Shown: one piece after another, positions 18,229-26,074 of the stretch
Position numbering within the stretch: position 1 is the stretch's first letter
Layout: each line of letters starts with the position of its first letter
Origin: Gordonia sputi NBRC 100414
Lineage (GTDB): Bacteria > Actinomycetota > Actinomycetes > Mycobacteriales > Mycobacteriaceae
Length of the DNA: 64,000 nt
Assembly: GCF_000248055.1 (NCBI RefSeq)
Contig: NZ_BAFC01000045.1
Coordinates: 62,001 to 126,000, forward strand
Reading direction: 5' to 3'
The notes under the pieces: model-generated
Told to the model about the DNA's origin: nothing
The model's input: the letters and a program-made list of their open reading frames with translations, nothing else
Databases searched by the model: none
Made by a program: the position numbers and the translations under genes

Positions 18229-18323
18229 GATTCGTCTGTGACCAGTCGGTAGAGCACGTACAGCGCAAACCAGGTGATCAGGACGGCCGCGAGGACCAGC
18301 AAGATTTCGAAGAAGATGACCAC
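18225..18323 (-). CDS. Small single-span membrane protein, probably leaderless
   Basis: GTG 18323 opens a 32-residue frame that is almost one hydrophobic helix ([19 protein letters not shown]) followed by [13 protein letters not shown]. Its TGA shares bases with the GTG of the nitrobindin-like gene (GTGA), a typical coupling. No Shine-Dalgarno is present, but TAGAAT lies six bases before the GTG on the minus strand, where the -10 element of a leaderless transcript would be. The frame is too short to prove by composition, so the coupling and hydrophobicity are the main support. Confidence 0.55.
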   Translation of the reverse strand: MVIFFEILLVLAAVLITWFALYVLYRLVTDES

Positions 18324-18465
18324 GGCTAGATTCTAACTCCGATACGCAGGTGGTAGTTCACTGAGGTCGACCACACTCGGCTGGAGATCCGGCCACCGAC
18401 CTCATACCTCGCGTTTGAGACCTCAGCGGCGGGCGGGGCGACACGGTCGCCGCGTTTGGCTGGGC

Positions 18466-18936
18466 TCACAGGTGCGGCGCAGGCACCGCGCCAACATCAC
18501 CATTGGTGGCCGAGGCCAGAACGCGCGCCAGCTCCGGATCGGCGTACACCTCCGCGGTGTGCCGCCACGCCTCGATCGTCAGCGCCGACGGCGCCGGATT
18601 GTCCAGCGAGGCACCCACTGTCAGCGAATCGGCCAACTCCGCGGCGAACTGATCGACCTCTTCATCAGAGAGCAGCTGCGCCCATGCGAACGCCGTCACC
18701 ACTGCCGCACGAAAGACGCCGGTCTCACCGGAGGCCACCAGCGCCCGCAACACCGCCGCCGCAGCCGAAACCACCTCGTGCTCCTGATCAGCCCGCGCCG
18801 CGGTCATCAAGACCAGGTCCTCGGCATCACGTCGAGTCACCCGCAACGGCCGACCACCCTCGGCGGCCAGCCACTCCGACACCGCAGCTTTGCCACGGTT
18901 CTGTAGTTCCGAGAACGGCACCTGACGAACACTCAT
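18466..18936 (-). CDS. Phd/YefM-like antitoxin (prevent-host-death family), no toxin seen
   Basis: A 156-residue protein from ATG 18936. The N-terminal 50 residues (VPFSELQNRGKAAVSEWL, then PLRVTRRDAEDLVLM) fit the Phd/YefM DNA-binding antitoxin fold; the rest is a helical C-terminal domain typical of the longer actinobacterial form. The start is preceded by AT-rich sequence (18937-18960) with TTTAAA and no ribosome site, so translation may be leaderless. No RelE, Doc or PIN-type toxin follows in the 140 bp downstream or precedes it. It may be an orphan or act on a toxin elsewhere. Confidence 0.7.
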   Translation of the reverse strand: MSVRQVPFSELQNRGKAAVSEWLAAEGGRPLRVTRRDAEDLVLMTAARADQEHEVVSAAAAVLRALVASGETGVFRAAVVTAFAWAQLLSDEEVDQFAAELADSLTVGASLDNPAPSALTIEAWRHTAEVYADPELARVLASATNGDVGAVPAPHL

Positions 18937-19055
18937 ACTTGTAAAGTAGTTTAAATTTACCGCCAAGCGCAAACGTCGCTGCATGAGCAGGGCGCAGCCG
19001 GGTCCGTAGGCAATCCGGCAGATGGTGCACTTGGCACCCGCGCCCTCGAGTCGGA

Positions 19056-19997
19056 TCACTGTGCCGTGCCGCGTCCGCCCTGGGCTGCCGACGGTGGTGA
19101 TGGGCGTCGGCTCCGACCGTGGCCCACTCGGCGACGGCGCGGTGGGGCCGGTTGCCGCGCAAGCCATGCGCGAACGGCCGCCGTCACCGCAGACGGGTGT
19201 TCGACGGGCGTGAGGTGTCCGACGTCGTCGAGGACGACAACCTCGGGGTGATCGGGGAATCTGGACTGGAGTTCATAGGCCTGCCGGAGCGGTATCCACG
19301 GATCATCCCGACCCCAGCCGATACGAACCGGGCTGCGGGTGGCTTCCAGTCGATTCGCCACAGGGCGGGTGTCGGCTGCGCTGAGTGCTGTGATCTGCCG
19401 GTAGAACGCCGCCTGTCCGATGGGGCCGAGCCACTGGGAGGCGAGCGCCTCGACGTCTTCGTCGGATAACGGCCGAAAGGCTGCTGCGGCAATGTATTCC
19501 TTGACCAGTGCTGCATGTAGATGTGCCGGGAGTTGCTCGAAGACATGTGCGTTCTCGGCAACCAGCCGGAAGAAGGGCGAACCCCACGGGTCCAGGGTGA
19601 CGACGTCCCAGAGGAACACGTCTGCGTACTCGACGCCGTTGAGCAGATGTGCGCGGAGTGCGACGGCGCCGCCGATGTCGTGCGCGACGACATGTGGCCG
19701 CTGCAGTCCCCACAACTCGATGAGCGCGCCCAGTCGTACGGCTTGTGCGGCCAAGTCGGTCGTGACTGCCGCGCTCTTCTCCGACTCGCCATAGCCGGGC
19801 ATATCCCAGAGAAATACTCGGTAGTCGCGACTCAAGTCGGTGGCAACGCTGGTCCAGACCTGTGACGACCATGGCGTGCCGTGGCACAGCACGATGTCGC
19901 CCGCCGAGGCCGTTGGGGGCTCGAGAGTCCTTGTCGCGATGGAGGTTCCGTTCACGGTGACGATCGAAGCGGGTGGCAGAGAATCGTGTGTCATCAT
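19056..19997 (-). CDS. Alpha/beta hydrolase with Asp nucleophile (epoxide hydrolase / haloalkane dehalogenase type)
   Basis: A 313-residue alpha/beta hydrolase. The oxyanion motif is CHGTPWSS near residue 38; the nucleophile elbow reads AHDIGGAV near residue 109, with aspartate in place of the serine of esterases, as in epoxide hydrolases and haloalkane dehalogenases. The remaining triad is in WGRDDPW near residue 229 and DVGHLTPVEHP near residue 257. The last 30 residues are an unusual Arg/Pro-rich tail (RRRRVGHGRSRRPSPP). ATGATG gives two adjacent starts. It is divergent from a MerR-type regulator, and the shared operator lies 15 bp before its start, so it is probably the regulator's target. 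Confidence 0.83.
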   Translation of the reverse strand: MMTHDSLPPASIVTVNGTSIATRTLEPPTASAGDIVLCHGTPWSSQVWTSVATDLSRDYRVFLWDMPGYGESEKSAAVTTDLAAQAVRLGALIELWGLQRPHVVAHDIGGAVALRAHLLNGVEYADVFLWDVVTLDPWGSPFFRLVAENAHVFEQLPAHLHAALVKEYIAAAAFRPLSDEDVEALASQWLGPIGQAAFYRQITALSAADTRPVANRLEATRSPVRIGWGRDDPWIPLRQAYELQSRFPDHPEVVVLDDVGHLTPVEHPSAVTAAVRAWLARQPAPPRRRRVGHGRSRRPSPPSAAQGGRGTAQ

Positions 19998-20011
19998 GGC
20001 GACAAGGTAAA

Positions 20012-20031
20012 ACCTCAGGTTGACCTGAGGT
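20012..20031. promoter_or_regulatory. MerR-type operator between hydrolase and regulator genes
   Basis: ACCTCAGGTTGACCTGAGGT is a 20-bp palindrome apart from its central bases. On the minus strand it fills the spacer between TTGACC and TACCTT (19 bp), the long spacer characteristic of promoters activated by MerR-family proteins. It is 15 bp from the hydrolase ATG and 24 bp from the merR GTG. Confidence 0.75.
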
Positions 20032-20054
20032 CAAGACGGAAGGTTGGGCGGAAA

Positions 20055-20456
20055 GTGAAGATCGGAGAGGCTTCGAGGCGAGTCGGCGTCGACGACCACG
20101 TGCTACGGCACTGGCACGACCTCGGTGTGGTCGTACCCGATCGCGAAGCGTCGGGCCACCGTTTGTACACGGAGGAGCACATTCGTCGCATCCGCATAGT
20201 TCAGGCCTGCCAGAGCGTCGGCATGAGTCTTGCCGAGATCCGGCTGGTGCTGCACCGCGACGAAGAAGGTCGCACGGAACTGATCGAGCAGAAGCTCCGA
20301 TGGATACGTTCACAACGCGCCCAGCTGGCGGACGCGGAGAGTTTCCTCGAACACGTCATCGGTTGCAGGCATGATCTGCTCAGCCGGTGCCCCGACTGCA
20401 CGCGGTACGCATCGACCTATCCGCCGAAAAAACAGGCCCGGCCACCCTGCGGGTGA
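20055..20456 (+). CDS. MerR-family transcriptional regulator
   Basis: A 133-residue regulator starting at GTG 20055. The winged helix-turn-helix (IGEASRRVGVDDHVLRHWHD, then HRLYTEEHIRRIRIVQ) spans residues 3-55, followed by a dimerising coiled coil (residues 75-105) and a short C-terminus with CRHDLLSRCPDC. These three cysteines could bind metal or sense redox state, as in SoxR-like members, but that is inference. It is divergent from the Asp-type alpha/beta hydrolase and shares the 20012-20031 palindrome with it. Its stop codon lies inside the terminator of the opposing cysA2-sseC operon. Confidence 0.88.
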   Translation: MKIGEASRRVGVDDHVLRHWHDLGVVVPDREASGHRLYTEEHIRRIRIVQACQSVGMSLAEIRLVLHRDEEGRTELIEQKLRWIRSQRAQLADAESFLEHVIGCRHDLLSRCPDCTRYASTYPPKKQARPPCG

Positions 20457-20465
20457 CCGGGCCTG
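20427..20465 (-). terminator. Intrinsic terminator of the cysA2-sseC operon
   Basis: Read on the minus strand, CAGGCCCGG-T-CACCC pairs with GGGTG-G-CCGGGCCTG across a GCA loop and runs straight into TTTTTT (plus-strand A-run 20427-20432). It lies 59 bp after the sseC stop and overlaps the end of merR. Confidence 0.88.
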
Positions 20466-20523
20466 ATCTGCGAATCAGCAGCCTCAAAAGCGTTGCGCTA
20501 CTTCGAGATTGCGACTCTTCTGT

Positions 20524-20829
20524 CTACTTCGAGACGGTGATGTCCTTGTCGTGAACGCCGGGGCCCTCGGGGCTGACGGTCACGTCGCCGTTGCCGACCG
20601 ACGACAGGGCGCGCAGCGTCCAGGTGCCGGGGGCGGCGAAGAAGCGGAAATCGCCGGTGGGGCTTGCGACGACCTCGGCGGTGAACTCACCGGTCGAGTC
20701 GAGCAGTCGCACGAACGCTCCCGCCACCGGGTTACCGGAGGCGTCGGTGACCTGTCCGGTCAGGACGGTCTCCTTCTCGACGTCGACGCCCGCGGGCAAC
20801 TTCTGTCCCTGCTTGGGTGCAGCACACAT
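20524..20829 (-). CDS. sseC: DUF1416 protein SseC
   Basis: A 101-residue protein (MCAAPKQGQKLPAGVDVEKE) that matches SseC/DUF1416, always found just after the CysA2-type thiosulfate sulfurtransferase in this order (Rv0814c-Rv0815c). The fold looks like a carboxypeptidase-regulatory or transthyretin-like beta sandwich (LTGQVTDASGNPVAGAFVRLLD). The role, presumably in sulfur transfer with CysA2, is not established. It starts three bases after the cysA2 stop and ends before the strong terminator. Confidence 0.92.
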   Translation of the reverse strand: MCAAPKQGQKLPAGVDVEKETVLTGQVTDASGNPVAGAFVRLLDSTGEFTAEVVASPTGDFRFFAAPGTWTLRALSSVGNGDVTVSPEGPGVHDKDITVSK

Positions 20830-20831
20830 AC

Positions 20832-21671
20832 TTACTTTCCTTCTCCCAGTTCAACCGGAACGCCGACCAGCGAACCGTATTCGGTCCAGCTGCCGTCGTA
20901 GTTCTTCACATTCGTCTGTCCGAGCAGCTCCTGCAGCACGAACCAGGTGTGGCTCGAGCGCTCACCGATACGGCAGTACGCGATGGTCTCCTTCGAGCCG
21001 TCGAGGCCCGCTTCTTTGTACAGCTCGGCGAGGTCGTCGTCGGACTTGAAGGTGCCGTCTTCGTTGGCAGCCTTGCTCCACGGCACGTTGATGGCGCCGG
21101 GGATGTGGCCGGGACGCTGGCTCTGCTCCTGCGGGAGGTGCGCGGGAGCCAGGATCTTGCCGGAGAACTCGTCAGGGCTACGCACGTCGACGAGGTTCTT
21201 CACGCCGATGGCGTCGACGACCTCGTCGCGGAAGGCGCGGATCGAGTTGTCGGGATCGGCGGCCTTGTACTCGGTCGCGGGGCGCGAGACAGCGTCGGTC
21301 GACAGCGGGCGGCCGTCGAGCTCCCACTTCTTGCGTCCACCGTCGAGCAGCTTGACGTCCTGGTGGCCGTAGAGCTTGAAGTACCAGTACGCGTAAGCGG
21401 CGAACCAGTTGTTGTTGCCGCCGTAGAGGACGACGGTGTCGTCGTTGGAGATGCCGCGCTCGCTGAGCAGCGCGGAGAACTGCTCGCGGTCGACGAAGTC
21501 GCGACGGACCGGATCCTGCAGATCGGTCTTCCAGTCGAGCTTGACGGCGCCTTCGATGTGGCCGCCGTCGTAAGCGCTGGTGTCCTCGTCGACCTCGACG
21601 AAGACGACCTTGTCGTTGTTCAGGTTCTGCTCAGCCCAATCGGCGCTGACCAGGACGTCGGAACGTGCCAT
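20832..21671 (-). CDS. cysA2: Thiosulfate sulfurtransferase (rhodanese), CysA2/SseA type
   Basis: Rhodaneses move sulfane sulfur from thiosulfate to an acceptor through a cysteine persulfide. The 279-residue protein has two rhodanese domains; only the second keeps the active loop, CRIGERS near residue 232. GGAAGGAACC precedes ATG 21671. A 205-base untranslated leader separates it from a polycysteine peptide on the same strand, pointing to cysteine-responsive attenuation. In mycobacteria a thioredoxin-like gene (thiX, Rv0816c) lies upstream of this pair; I do not see it here. Confidence 0.93.
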   Translation of the reverse strand: MARSDVLVSADWAEQNLNNDKVVFVEVDEDTSAYDGGHIEGAVKLDWKTDLQDPVRRDFVDREQFSALLSERGISNDDTVVLYGGNNNWFAAYAYWYFKLYGHQDVKLLDGGRKKWELDGRPLSTDAVSRPATEYKAADPDNSIRAFRDEVVDAIGVKNLVDVRSPDEFSGKILAPAHLPQEQSQRPGHIPGAINVPWSKAANEDGTFKSDDDLAELYKEAGLDGSKETIAYCRIGERSSHTWFVLQELLGQTNVKNYDGSWTEYGSLVGVPVELGEGK

Positions 21672-21875
21672 GTCTGGTTCCTTCCAGAGGTGGGATTTCT
21701 CGGTGAGTGTGTCCGGTCACCGGAGTGATGAGAACCGGCCGGACGTCGGTCGAATGACGGTCGAACGATGACGGCGGCATCTGACGAGATGCGGACTTGC
21801 GATGTCACGAGCGCGCACACTGCACACACCGGCCGTCACCTGTGGTGAGCGTGCCGAGGTGGCGCGATCACCGGA

Positions 21876-21956
21876 CTAGAGACAGCAACAGTCGGCGACG
21901 CGACAAAAGTCGATCGCCCGCCGACGGGTGAGCAGAAGCTCACGGCGCAGTTGCAT
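21876..21956 (-). CDS. Polycysteine leader peptide of the cysA2-sseC operon (leaderless attenuator ORF)
   Basis: ATG 21956 opens a 26-codon frame ending DFCRVADCCCL-stop, with four cysteines among the last nine residues. On the minus strand TACCCT sits seven bases before the ATG and no ribosome site is present, so the mRNA is probably leaderless. Mycobacteria have leaderless ORFs of this kind (such as Ms5788A upstream of the cysA2 operon), where stalling at the cysteine tract when cysteine is scarce raises expression of the downstream genes. Position, size and the CCC tract match. The 204 bases to cysA2 would hold the attenuator; I have not resolved its alternative folds. Confidence 0.8.
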   Translation of the reverse strand: MQLRRELLLTRRRAIDFCRVADCCCL

Positions 21957-22081
21957 GCCCACGAGGGTACAACAGCCACCCCACGACGCTTCAATAGCGG
22001 CCCCCATGATTCCGACTCGGTGGTCGAGTTGCGCTCGCGCGCGGTGGCGAGTTGCGCTCACGCGCACAATGCCGGCCGGTG

Positions 22082-23053
22082 TCAGAAGTCGCTCGGGCGA
22101 AGATCGCGCGGACCGGTGTCGGCGACGAGGAGTACGTCGCTTCCCTCGCTGCGCGCACCCGTGGCAGTGATTCCCCACGGGAGGGGGAGGGGAGGCAGCG
22201 TCGTCGAAAATCGTTGCAGCACTTGGGCGCGCAGCGCCGCGTTGTCGGCGCCGTCGAGTTCGGGAGCGCTCTCGTGTTCTTCCGGGCCGTCGTAGAAGTC
22301 GGTGGCCTGTAGGTGTAGCCGTCCGTCGCGGATGGAGAGGTCGACGCTGACGCTCACCTTTGCTTTACGACCCCGATATTCCGACGCCGACGGGGTGTCA
22401 GCGGGGACGGGAGTGCTCTCGCCGCCTGCGGAGGGCAGAGGACTGTCCGACGGGGGCAATGCGACGGTTCCGGTGAGCAGCACCCCGGACGATCGGTGCA
22501 GCAGGCCATCCTGTGGGCCACCGCCGCCCGCCTCGCCCTCGGGGGCGGGTGTGTTCACCGTGAGGTCGAGGATTGCCAGGAATCGGCCGAGATTCACCGA
22601 GTCCAGCCGCGTATACGCGTCGACCGACTCTGCGTGCATGGTGTCCGACGGCCCGATATTCCACCCATCGGGCACAGACAGTGTCCCCAGGCGGGCGCCG
22701 AGTTCTGCGGTACATCCGCGTCGGATGTGGCAACCGGCCACCGCGACGCCGCGCGCGGTGATGGTCGCGCCGGAGAACTCGCCACGCGCGGCATGTGACA
22801 CGTAGGGGAATCCGCTGAGCGTGACCTCGGGATCGAAGCTGATCTGCGGCGAGGCCTGCAACGATCGCGACAAGCGGTACTCGCCACGCGCGGCCGCGCC
22901 GAGGTCGGCGAGAAACGCCACGACCAGCAGCACGACGACGACACAGACGCCGACGATGAGTGCGCGACGGGCGCGGAATGTGCCGTGCTCGTGGCTGCCC
23001 GACGCAGTTGCGCCGCCCCCGTCGGCTGCCTTGTTAACAGCAGAACGCGACAT
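22082..23053 (-). CDS. lmeA: LmeA-family (DUF2993) lipoglycan-related protein
   Basis: In mycobacteria LmeA is a periplasmic phosphoinositide-binding protein needed for mannan elongation of lipomannan. The 323-residue product from ATG 23053 has a cytoplasmic lead of about 27 residues, one membrane helix (RRALIVGVCVVVVLLVVAFL, near residues 28-47) and a DUF2993 domain (FDPEVTLSGFPYVSHAARGEF, near residue 75). A Pro/Ser/Gly-rich insert lies near residues 180-215. It is divergent from glnR as in Rv0817c-Rv0818. ATG 23083 is an alternative start. The promoter region 23054-23209 shows no clear named operator. Confidence 0.85.
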   Translation of the reverse strand: MSRSAVNKAADGGGATASGSHEHGTFRARRALIVGVCVVVVLLVVAFLADLGAAARGEYRLSRSLQASPQISFDPEVTLSGFPYVSHAARGEFSGATITARGVAVAGCHIRRGCTAELGARLGTLSVPDGWNIGPSDTMHAESVDAYTRLDSVNLGRFLAILDLTVNTPAPEGEAGGGGPQDGLLHRSSGVLLTGTVALPPSDSPLPSAGGESTPVPADTPSASEYRGRKAKVSVSVDLSIRDGRLHLQATDFYDGPEEHESAPELDGADNAALRAQVLQRFSTTLPPLPLPWGITATGARSEGSDVLLVADTGPRDLRPSDF

Positions 23054-23209
23054 TGGCGCTATTCTGTCATCTATCGCGCACATGGTGGTAAGCCGACGTA
23101 AACAATGAGGTTCGTTCGTGTGTGATGCTGACGTCCCGGCGAACTTCTGCCCGGCGGTCGCAGTAGTAGTGGTGGAGTTCAGGGCGGGAAGACGAGATCG
23201 GAGTATCAC

Positions 23210-24100
23210 GTGGATCTCTTGTTATTGACAGCCGATCCGAGTCCGGAGGCGGTGCTGCCATCCCTGTCGCTGCTCGCGCACACGGTCCGTGTGGCACCCA
23301 CCGAGGTGTCGTCGCTGATGGAGGCCAGTAACGCTGATATCGCCATCGTCGACGCCAGAACCGACCTCGCCGCAGCACGCGGATTGTGCAGATTGCTCGG
23401 CAGCACCGGCTCTGCCGTTCCGGTCGCGGCGGTATTGACCGAAGGCGGGCTCGTCGCCGTCAACGCCGACTGGGGTCTCGACGAATTCCTCCTTCCGGCG
23501 ACCGGACCCGCCGAACTCGACGCGCGGCTTCGACTCCTCGTCGTTCGCACCCGCGGGGTGGGCACCGAAGAAGCGTCGGGCAAGGTCACGCTTGGCGAAC
23601 TCGTGATCGATGAGGGCACGTACACCGCTCGACTGCGGGGGCGCCCGCTCGACCTCACCTACAAGGAGTTCGAACTCCTCAAGTACCTGGCGCAGAACGC
23701 GGGCAGGGTATTCACCCGCGCGCAACTGCTGCAAGAGGTGTGGGGTTACGACTTCTTCGGCGGCACGCGGACCGTCGACGTCCACGTCCGGCGCCTGCGC
23801 GCCAAACTCGGCAGCGAGCACGAGTCGCTCATCGGGACCGTGCGCAACGTCGGATACAAGGCCGTACGTCCCACGCGCGGTCGCGGTGCCGGCTCAGGAG
23901 CTGCCAGCGACTACCCGGTCGACGATGACATTTCCGACGATGACATTTCCGATGACGACATTGCCGGCGGCGATATTGCTGACGGTGCAGATCTCGATGA
24001 CGACCTCGATGACGGGGACGTGAACGAGGACGCCACGTCTGCGAGCGACTCGTTCGACACCTCGGGAATCGGTGAGGAGTTCAGTGCCAGCGGAAGCTGA
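23210..24100 (+). CDS. glnR: Nitrogen-response regulator GlnR (OmpR family)
   Basis: GlnR controls nitrogen assimilation genes (glnA, amtB, nirBD) in actinobacteria. The 296-residue protein starts at GTG 23210. The receiver domain (residues 1-110) keeps the conserved aspartate Asp48 in IAIVDAR; orphan GlnR proteins are not phosphorylated through a partner kinase, and none is adjacent. The winged-helix domain (residues 125-220) has [15 protein letters not shown] and [14 protein letters not shown]. The 60-residue C-terminal tail is highly acidic ([17 protein letters not shown]) and derives from a 15-bp DNA repeat. Context lmeA-glnR-mshD equals Rv0817c-Rv0819. Confidence 0.9.
   Translation: MDLLLLTADPSPEAVLPSLSLLAHTVRVAPTEVSSLMEASNADIAIVDARTDLAAARGLCRLLGSTGSAVPVAAVLTEGGLVAVNADWGLDEFLLPATGPAELDARLRLLVVRTRGVGTEEASGKVTLGELVIDEGTYTARLRGRPLDLTYKEFELLKYLAQNAGRVFTRAQLLQEVWGYDFFGGTRTVDVHVRRLRAKLGSEHESLIGTVRNVGYKAVRPTRGRGAGSGAASDYPVDDDISDDDISDDDIAGGDIADGADLDDDLDDGDVNEDATSASDSFDTSGIGEEFSASGS
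23921..23965 (+). repeat. 15-bp in-frame tandem repeat in the glnR tail
   Basis: GACGATGACATTTCC occurs twice back to back (23921-23935, 23936-23950), followed by a diverged copy (23951-23965). Each unit encodes DDDIS or a variant, building the acidic C-terminal tail. Copy number could vary between strains without shifting the frame. Confidence 0.85.
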
Positions 24101-25022
24101 CGCGATCGGAGACACTCCGATCGTCACCGATCGACTCGACGCCGCCGGTGTTACACACGCCCGCCGCCTGGTGGCCGACGCGACCAGCGCCGACGGAGTC
24201 GCCCCGCTGTCCGAGCAGGCCGTCCTGTCCATCGACGACGCCGCCGGATCTCACGCGGAATCGGGCGTGCGTCACGTCGTCTCGACGGCCGGCTACGCCA
24301 ACATCACACCCGGCCGCGACGGGGAGCCCTCGATGATCGAGGGAGTCGTCGACCCGGCACTACGACGCCGCGGGCACGGCAAGGCACTGTTCGACGTCGC
24401 ATTCGACGACGCGCGTGCTGTCTCGAATCCCGACGGCCCGACGCCCCGCGCGTGGGCGCACGGCGATCTGCCCGGCGCGCAGGCGCTCGCGGCGAGCATG
24501 GGTCTGCACAAGCAGCGGGAGCTGCTGCAACTACGCCGCGACGTCGCAGCCGACGGGTCTGATCTACCACCGCTGGTCGTCGACCCGTCGATCGAGCTGC
24601 GCACCTACGCCGGGCCCGCCGACGACGCGGAGATCCTGCGGGTCAACAACGCCGCGTTCGCGTGGCACCCGGAGCAGGGCGGATGGTCGTCGGCACAGAT
24701 CACCGAACGGACATCGTCCGAGTGGTTCGACCCGGCCGGACTGTTCCTCGCCTACGACGTCGACGACCCGACGACGCTGCTCGGCTTCCACTGGACCAAG
24801 CAGCAGGACGCCGGTCTCGGCGAGGTCTACATCGTCGGGGTCGACCCGGCGGCTCAGGGCCGCGGCCTCGGCCGCATGCTCACGCTGGCCGGGCTTCACT
24901 ACTTTGCCGACCGTCGGATCGGGACGGTGATGCTCTACGTCGAAGGCGACAACACCGCGGCACTACACACCTACGAGAGGCTCGGGTTTGCCCGATACGC
25001 CGTCGACGTCGCGTACGGCTGA
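24084..25022 (+). CDS. mshD: Mycothiol synthase (two GNAT domains)
   Basis: MshD acetylates cysteinyl-glucosaminyl-inositol with acetyl-CoA, the last step of mycothiol synthesis. GTG 24084 follows GAGGAG closely (312 residues); GTG 24072 is in frame too, and both overlap the end of glnR. Two tandem GNAT domains are visible: an N-terminal one with [19 protein letters not shown] near residue 92 and the catalytic C-terminal one with [19 protein letters not shown] near residue 255, each carrying the R/Q-x-x-G-x-G/A acetyl-CoA loop. [20 protein letters not shown] near residue 290 is the MshD end motif. Confidence 0.93.
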   Translation: MPAEADAIGDTPIVTDRLDAAGVTHARRLVADATSADGVAPLSEQAVLSIDDAAGSHAESGVRHVVSTAGYANITPGRDGEPSMIEGVVDPALRRRGHGKALFDVAFDDARAVSNPDGPTPRAWAHGDLPGAQALAASMGLHKQRELLQLRRDVAADGSDLPPLVVDPSIELRTYAGPADDAEILRVNNAAFAWHPEQGGWSSAQITERTSSEWFDPAGLFLAYDVDDPTTLLGFHWTKQQDAGLGEVYIVGVDPAAQGRGLGRMLTLAGLHYFADRRIGTVMLYVEGDNTAALHTYERLGFARYAVDVAYG

Positions 25023-25986
25023 CTCGGAAACGGCAGGGTCGAGTCGACTGCGCCTGGCGCTGACGATCACCGGTTGCCTGCTGGCCGCGGTCGGTCTGCT
25101 CGGGGTGGTCGCGCACGCTGTTCCGTTCGTCAGCAACACCTGGGCACGGTTGGCCGCGGGTACTCCGGTCTTGATCGTGATCGGCATTGTCGGCCTGGTC
25201 GTGTTGCTCGCATCGAGGGCGTGGATGTGTGCGATCGTCGCTGCAGTCGTCGTCGCCATCGGGATCGGTACGCAGGTACCACTTTTCATCGGAACCGACG
25301 AGGCGCGCGCAGCGTCGGACATCACGGTCCTGCAGGCGAACATCTACCTCGGACAGGCCGACGCCGCGTCGGTGGTGCGGGAGATCCGCGACAATCGCGT
25401 CGACATCGCGACCGTCGTCGAACTCACCGACGACGCGATCGGCAAGCTCGACGCCGCCGGAATCGCCGGTGCTCTGCCGTATCGGTTCGGGGTTCCGAGA
25501 CGGGGCGGGGGCGGCGCCGGAATCTACTCGCGCTACCCGTTGACCGACGAATTCCGGATCGGCAAGATGGCGATGGCCAATCTGCGGGCCGTCGTCGACC
25601 TGCCCGGTGTCGGGCGTCGAGCCATATACGCACTGCATCCCATTCCGCCGTGGCCGGAGCCCGCGTGGCGGTGGGCGTACGAGGTCGATCTGCTGTCGTC
25701 GACGCTGGGTGAGGAGCGACTCCCGCTGATCCTCGGCGCCGACTTCAACTCGACCTACGACCACGCGCGCTTTCGGAGGTTGCTCGCCACTCCGCCGGGA
25801 CTCGTCGATGCCGCCGATCACCTCGGGGCGGGGATCGTCGCAACGTATCCCGCCAACAGGCACTTCCCGCCGGTGCTCGCTCTCGATCGGGTGATGACGC
25901 GCGGAGGTCCGGTGCCGACGAGCTTCCGTCGAGTCGAGCTACCGGGTTCCGACCACGACGGCGTGATCGCCACGGTCAGGCCCTGA
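24988..25986 (+). CDS. Membrane-anchored endonuclease/exonuclease/phosphatase-fold protein
   Basis: A 332-residue protein from TTG 24988, overlapping mshD by 35 bp. Three hydrophobic segments lie in residues 22-105 (LALTITGCLLAAVGLLGVV; PVLIVIGIVGLVVLLAS; AIVAAVVVAIGIG), followed by an EEP-fold domain: LQANIYLGQAD near residue 114, LILGADFNSTYDH near residue 251, and a terminal SDHDGVIATV with the conserved D-H pair. The catalytic domain should face outside. Members cleave phosphodiesters of nucleic acids or lipids; substrate unknown. It is the last gene before the iron-box block. Confidence 0.82.
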   Translation: MPDTPSTSRTADSETAGSSRLRLALTITGCLLAAVGLLGVVAHAVPFVSNTWARLAAGTPVLIVIGIVGLVVLLASRAWMCAIVAAVVVAIGIGTQVPLFIGTDEARAASDITVLQANIYLGQADAASVVREIRDNRVDIATVVELTDDAIGKLDAAGIAGALPYRFGVPRRGGGGAGIYSRYPLTDEFRIGKMAMANLRAVVDLPGVGRRAIYALHPIPPWPEPAWRWAYEVDLLSSTLGEERLPLILGADFNSTYDHARFRRLLATPPGLVDAADHLGAGIVATYPANRHFPPVLALDRVMTRGGPVPTSFRRVELPGSDHDGVIATVRP

Positions 25987-26022
25987 CCTCGTCCGCGACG
26001 GTGCCCGACAGGCGCACGGTAT

Positions 26023-26041
26023 CACTGTTAGGCTACCCTTA
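26023..26041. promoter_or_regulatory. Putative IdeR/DtxR iron box upstream of glycosyltransferase
   Basis: CACTGTTAGGCTACCCTTA matches 13 of 19 positions of the iron box TTAGGTTAGGCTAACCTAA, including the run GTTAGGCTA. It lies 33 bp before the ATG at 26075 and marks the left edge of the accessory cluster. Confidence 0.72.
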
Positions 26042-26074
26042 CGCGGAGTGATTCTGAGGGGAGCGCATCTCGCG

